Source: AM-2324 sp964225135 (lineage in GTDB: Bacteria > Bacteroidota > Bacteroidia > Chitinophagales > Saprospiraceae). Taken from it: DNA of 8,755 bases. Each line of letters begins with the position of its first letter. Position 1 is the first letter of the stretch. Shown here in pieces: positions 6,588-8,755 of the stretch. Below the pieces are notes generated by a model. That model saw only the letters and a program-made list of their open reading frames with translations, ran no database searches and had not been told where the DNA came from. The stretch spans positions 1 through 8,755 of the forward strand of contig CAXQNQ010000056.1 in NCBI GenBank assembly GCA_964225135.1, read 5' to 3'. A program made the translations under genes and the position numbers.

Positions 6588-7103
6588 ATGTATACTTTTT
6601 TTCAAACAGATCGATTGAATTTAAGAGCAACTCACTTGGAGGATGCTGAATTTGTTCTAGAGATTTTGAATATGCCTAAATGGAAGTTATACATAGGCGA
6701 TCGGAATGTACATACCAAAGAAGAAGCCAGCGAATATATTAAAGAAAGAATGTTGCCACAATTAGAACGTATCGGTTATGGCAATTATACTATGATTCGT
6801 AATAGTGATGGTGCTAAGGTTGGCCTTTGTGGATTGTATGACAGAGAAGGATTAGAAGGCGTTGATATTGGCTTTGCGACTTTGCCTGCATTTGAAGGCA
6901 AAGGGTATACCTTTGAGGCGGCTTCGTTTATCCTTGAAAAAGCTTTCGATACATTTAACCTGAACCAGGTTCAAGGTATTACAAGTAAAAAGAATATCGC
7001 ATCTCAACACTTATTAGAAAAGTTAGGTTTGGAGAATATGGGGGAGGTTCATCTTCCAGGAGATGAAGAGGCCTTATACTTATTTCAGATAAATAGGATT
7101 TAG
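6588..7103 (+). CDS. GNAT-family N-acetyltransferase (RimJ/RimL-like)
   Basis: This 171-residue protein has the full length and motif order of the Acetyltransf_3/RimJ-RimL branch of GNAT enzymes, which transfer acetyl from acetyl-CoA to an amine. The opening TDRLNLRATHLEDAEFVLEI (7-26) is typical. The acetyl-CoA pyrophosphate loop is LPAFEGKGYTFEA (99-111), with the Gly104-x-Gly106 core. Motif B follows as KKNIASQHLLEKLGLE (134-149), with Asn136, Ser139 and the LEKLGL helix. The substrate could be a ribosomal-protein N-terminus, a small amine or an antibiotic; nothing here decides it. It follows the AraC regulator by 38 bases and is convergent with the minus-strand gene ending at 7167. The 63 bases between them (7104-7166) hold no convincing terminator hairpin. 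Confidence 0.93.
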   Translation: MYTFFQTDRLNLRATHLEDAEFVLEILNMPKWKLYIGDRNVHTKEEASEYIKERMLPQLERIGYGNYTMIRNSDGAKVGLCGLYDREGLEGVDIGFATLPAFEGKGYTFEAASFILEKAFDTFNLNQVQGITSKKNIASQHLLEKLGLENMGEVHLPGDEEALYLFQINRI

Positions 7104-7166
7104 CCAACAAGATAATTCGGTTAATAATTTAGAAACTGTTTGTGGGTTACTACAACATGATTTTAT

Positions 7167-8642
7167 TTAAAGAGTATAATACAACCCGAATTGAATACTC
7201 TGGTTCCAAGTATCTAGACCCAAATTAAACGTATCATATACATCTTGATTTTCAAATAACAATCTGGTAGATAAGCCCCAATGTTTAGTTAAGCCTATAT
7301 GTAGACCTAATCCTACTTGAATATTTGAATAGCTTGTTCCCAAGTAAGCCTCTTCTTCTTCGATTAATAATTCGCTTGTATTTAAATTCCAGTCTTGTCC
7401 AAAATGAAGTAGATCTGGTTCTGCATAATAATCTTCTAGTGTAATTCTATTCCATTGATACCCTAATAATCCACTTAATTTCAAGTTGTTTATGGGGTAA
7501 TAGTATTCAAGCTGTACTGGTATCTGTACGGTCTTAAATTGATATGTTTCATAAAGGTCAAAGAGGAAGAATTGATCTTCATCTGTATCATGACCACCTA
7601 TATTTTGATAAGTAAATTGATTAAAAAGTAGGCTCCAACGACTTCCATGGATATGCTCAATATCAAATAACTCATTACCATTAAGGTCCTCATAAATATC
7701 ATCTTCTCCGACAAGTAGTTCCCAGTCATCATTCCAGTCTCCCCCTATTTGTCCAATGTTTATACCCGTGTTTACAGTTAATCGGTCTGAAATAGAAACT
7801 GAACCTAATAAGCCATAGCTTGATTGTTTGAAAAGTAATGGATCAATGTCAAGTATATCCTCATTTTCAGTGTAATTGATAAAGGTTTCTCTTATCAATT
7901 CATGTTCTCCTCTTTTATGTATCAACTCTATTTTGAAATCGGGACAGTTAAATCGCTTAACCTGAATGATATTTTGGACAAGACTAGGTTCATCTTTAAT
8001 GATTATTGGTTGGTAATCCTGCTGAATGAGCGACCAATCTAATGTTGGAATAGGAGGTAGTACTATTCCTTTGGAATGATTTATTTGATTAGTAATAACA
8101 GATTCTTGCTTAAGTGTATTTTTAATATCAATAGGCAGTACTTTTTGTTTTGATGTTGATGTAATAGTAGAGGTTGATTGTATTAACTCTATTTCAGGTG
8201 GATTTATATTAGAGGAGGGTGGGATAGGGACCTGCTCTGCATCTGATTCAATGGGTACGGTAAGTTTTTCAGCTTGTACCTTTTGTATTTGAATCAGTTC
8301 ATTTTTCACCTGACTTAAGTCTATCAAAGCAGTATCTAATTGCTCTTTTGTTTGTTTTAGTTGATTTTGAATTACGAAGTGTTCCTGCTCTAATTGCTGT
8401 AGGTTAAATACTCGTATTTGCAAGAAACAAGCATAGCTCACTAAGGCAAATAGAGCAAAACTTGCAGCCATAGCCCATTTCTTGTTTGGTAAATACCAAA
8501 CTTTAGCCTTCCCCTTTCTGAGGAGTGCCTTAGTATCCTGCCATATCTCAGGATTAGGTTGATCCCATTTGGATGATGTATCATCTATCTGGTTCAATTT
8601 CTTTCGTAAAAAGTTATTCAATTCGTGTCTATTTTCCTCCAT
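7167..8642 (-). CDS. Putative anti-sigma/trans-envelope protein: cytoplasmic N-terminus, one TM helix, coiled coil, C-terminal outer-membrane-barrel-like domain
   Basis: The 491 residues show five parts. Residues 1-56 are a polar cytoplasmic segment (FLRKKLNQID, PEIWQDTKALLRKG) like those beginning Bacteroidota membrane proteins encoded beside ECF sigma factors. Residues about 57-76 form one membrane helix after a Lys-Lys pair, so the N-terminus should be cytoplasmic. Residues about 78-126 are a coiled coil rich in Gln, Leu and Lys. Residues about 128-220 are a Pro/Ser/Thr-rich linker. Residues about 270-491 alternate polar and hydrophobic residues in about eight possible strands, including TVQIPVQLEYYYP and LKLSGLLGYQWNR, typical of PorT/OMP_b-brl domains, and end in FGLYYTL. 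I see no FecR domain. It starts 11 bases after the sigma-factor stop, so co-translation is likely. I infer that the N-terminus restrains the sigma factor; the sequence does not prove this. DLNGNELFD (319-327) resembles a calcium loop. Confidence 0.85.
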   Translation of the reverse strand: MEENRHELNNFLRKKLNQIDDTSSKWDQPNPEIWQDTKALLRKGKAKVWYLPNKKWAMAASFALFALVSYACFLQIRVFNLQQLEQEHFVIQNQLKQTKEQLDTALIDLSQVKNELIQIQKVQAEKLTVPIESDAEQVPIPPSSNINPPEIELIQSTSTITSTSKQKVLPIDIKNTLKQESVITNQINHSKGIVLPPIPTLDWSLIQQDYQPIIIKDEPSLVQNIIQVKRFNCPDFKIELIHKRGEHELIRETFINYTENEDILDIDPLLFKQSSYGLLGSVSISDRLTVNTGINIGQIGGDWNDDWELLVGEDDIYEDLNGNELFDIEHIHGSRWSLLFNQFTYQNIGGHDTDEDQFFLFDLYETYQFKTVQIPVQLEYYYPINNLKLSGLLGYQWNRITLEDYYAEPDLLHFGQDWNLNTSELLIEEEEAYLGTSYSNIQVGLGLHIGLTKHWGLSTRLLFENQDVYDTFNLGLDTWNQSIQFGLYYTL

Positions 8643-8653
8643 AACGCTCTGCT

Positions 8654-8755
8654 TTAGAATAATTGATCTATTTTCTTTCTGAGTAAGTTTTTGGCTTTTG
8701 ATAATTGGGACTTTGATGTTCCAATGGATATATCCAATTGTTCTGCTATCTCTTT
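8654..8755 (-). CDS. ECF RNA polymerase sigma factor, C-terminal fragment (region 4.2)
   Basis: Read on the minus strand from the window edge, 33 codons lead to a TAA at 8656-8654. They encode KEIAEQLDIS, then IGTSKSQLSKAKNLLRKKI. This is the region 4 helix-turn-helix of extracytoplasmic-function sigma factors: the 'EIAExLxIxxGTxKSxLxxAxxxLR' pattern that contacts the -35 element. The gene starts outside the window, so region 2 cannot be checked. It is followed after 11 bases by the membrane-anchored barrel protein, the usual order for a sigma factor and its regulator. Family assignment is confident despite the short fragment. Confidence 0.88.
   Translation of the reverse strand, partial: KEIAEQLDISIGTSKSQLSKAKNLLRKKIDQLF

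Noticed and set aside
7114..7192. Inverted repeat AATTCGGTT / AACCCGAATT spanning the convergent gene ends
   Set aside because: The arms are about 60 bases apart with a one-base bulge and no T-tract; not a convincing terminator.
7172..7200. GAGTAT / ATACTC inverted repeat at the 3' end of the minus-strand barrel gene
   Set aside because: Only six base pairs with a 17-base loop, inside coding sequence; expected by chance.

Overview
The window looks like a Bacteroidota chromosome. The evidence is AT-rich DNA, genes mostly lacking Shine-Dalgarno sites, a secreted BNR-repeat protein ending in a type IX secretion (T9SS)-like sorting domain, an ECF sigma factor directly followed by a membrane-anchored protein with a PorT-like barrel, and an RluA enzyme with the long N-terminal extension I associate with Bacteroidota and some gammaproteobacteria. 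A marine or Saprospiria-like lineage is possible, but the sequence alone does not fix it. I saw no tRNA, rRNA, CRISPR array, insertion sequence or phage gene. No gene-free stretch exceeds about 105 bases.

Layout: (1) 1-1839, + strand: the 3' end of a SpoU/TrmH-type RNA 2'-O-methyltransferase, then 18 bases later a 558-residue RluA-type pseudouridine synthase. This is an RNA-modification pair. (2) 1912-5605, + strand: two exported proteins. The first is an 826-residue lipoprotein-like BNR/Asp-box propeller protein with a T9SS-like tail. The second is a 373-residue exported von Willebrand A (vWA) protein of a conserved, uncharacterised family. The 91 bases between them hold a compound inverted repeat, a strong AAGGAGG, a 10-base GC palindrome and a 12-codon mini-ORF whose stop overlaps the vWA start codon. 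A strong intrinsic terminator (5604-5641) closes this block. (3) 5710-7103, + strand: an AraC-family regulator and a GNAT acetyltransferase, probably one operon. (4) 8755-7167, - strand: the C-terminus of an ECF sigma factor, then a 491-residue protein with a short cytoplasmic N-terminus, one membrane helix, a coiled coil, a Pro/Ser-rich linker and a C-terminal outer-membrane-barrel-like domain.

How the genes may work together: the clearest functional unit is the minus-strand pair, where the sigma factor is probably controlled by the downstream membrane protein. That protein's architecture suggests a single chain reaching from cytoplasm to outer membrane. This is the most interesting candidate system here. 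The leader of the vWA gene is the most unusual non-coding stretch. The other genes look like ordinary chromosomal content with a few noteworthy architectures.
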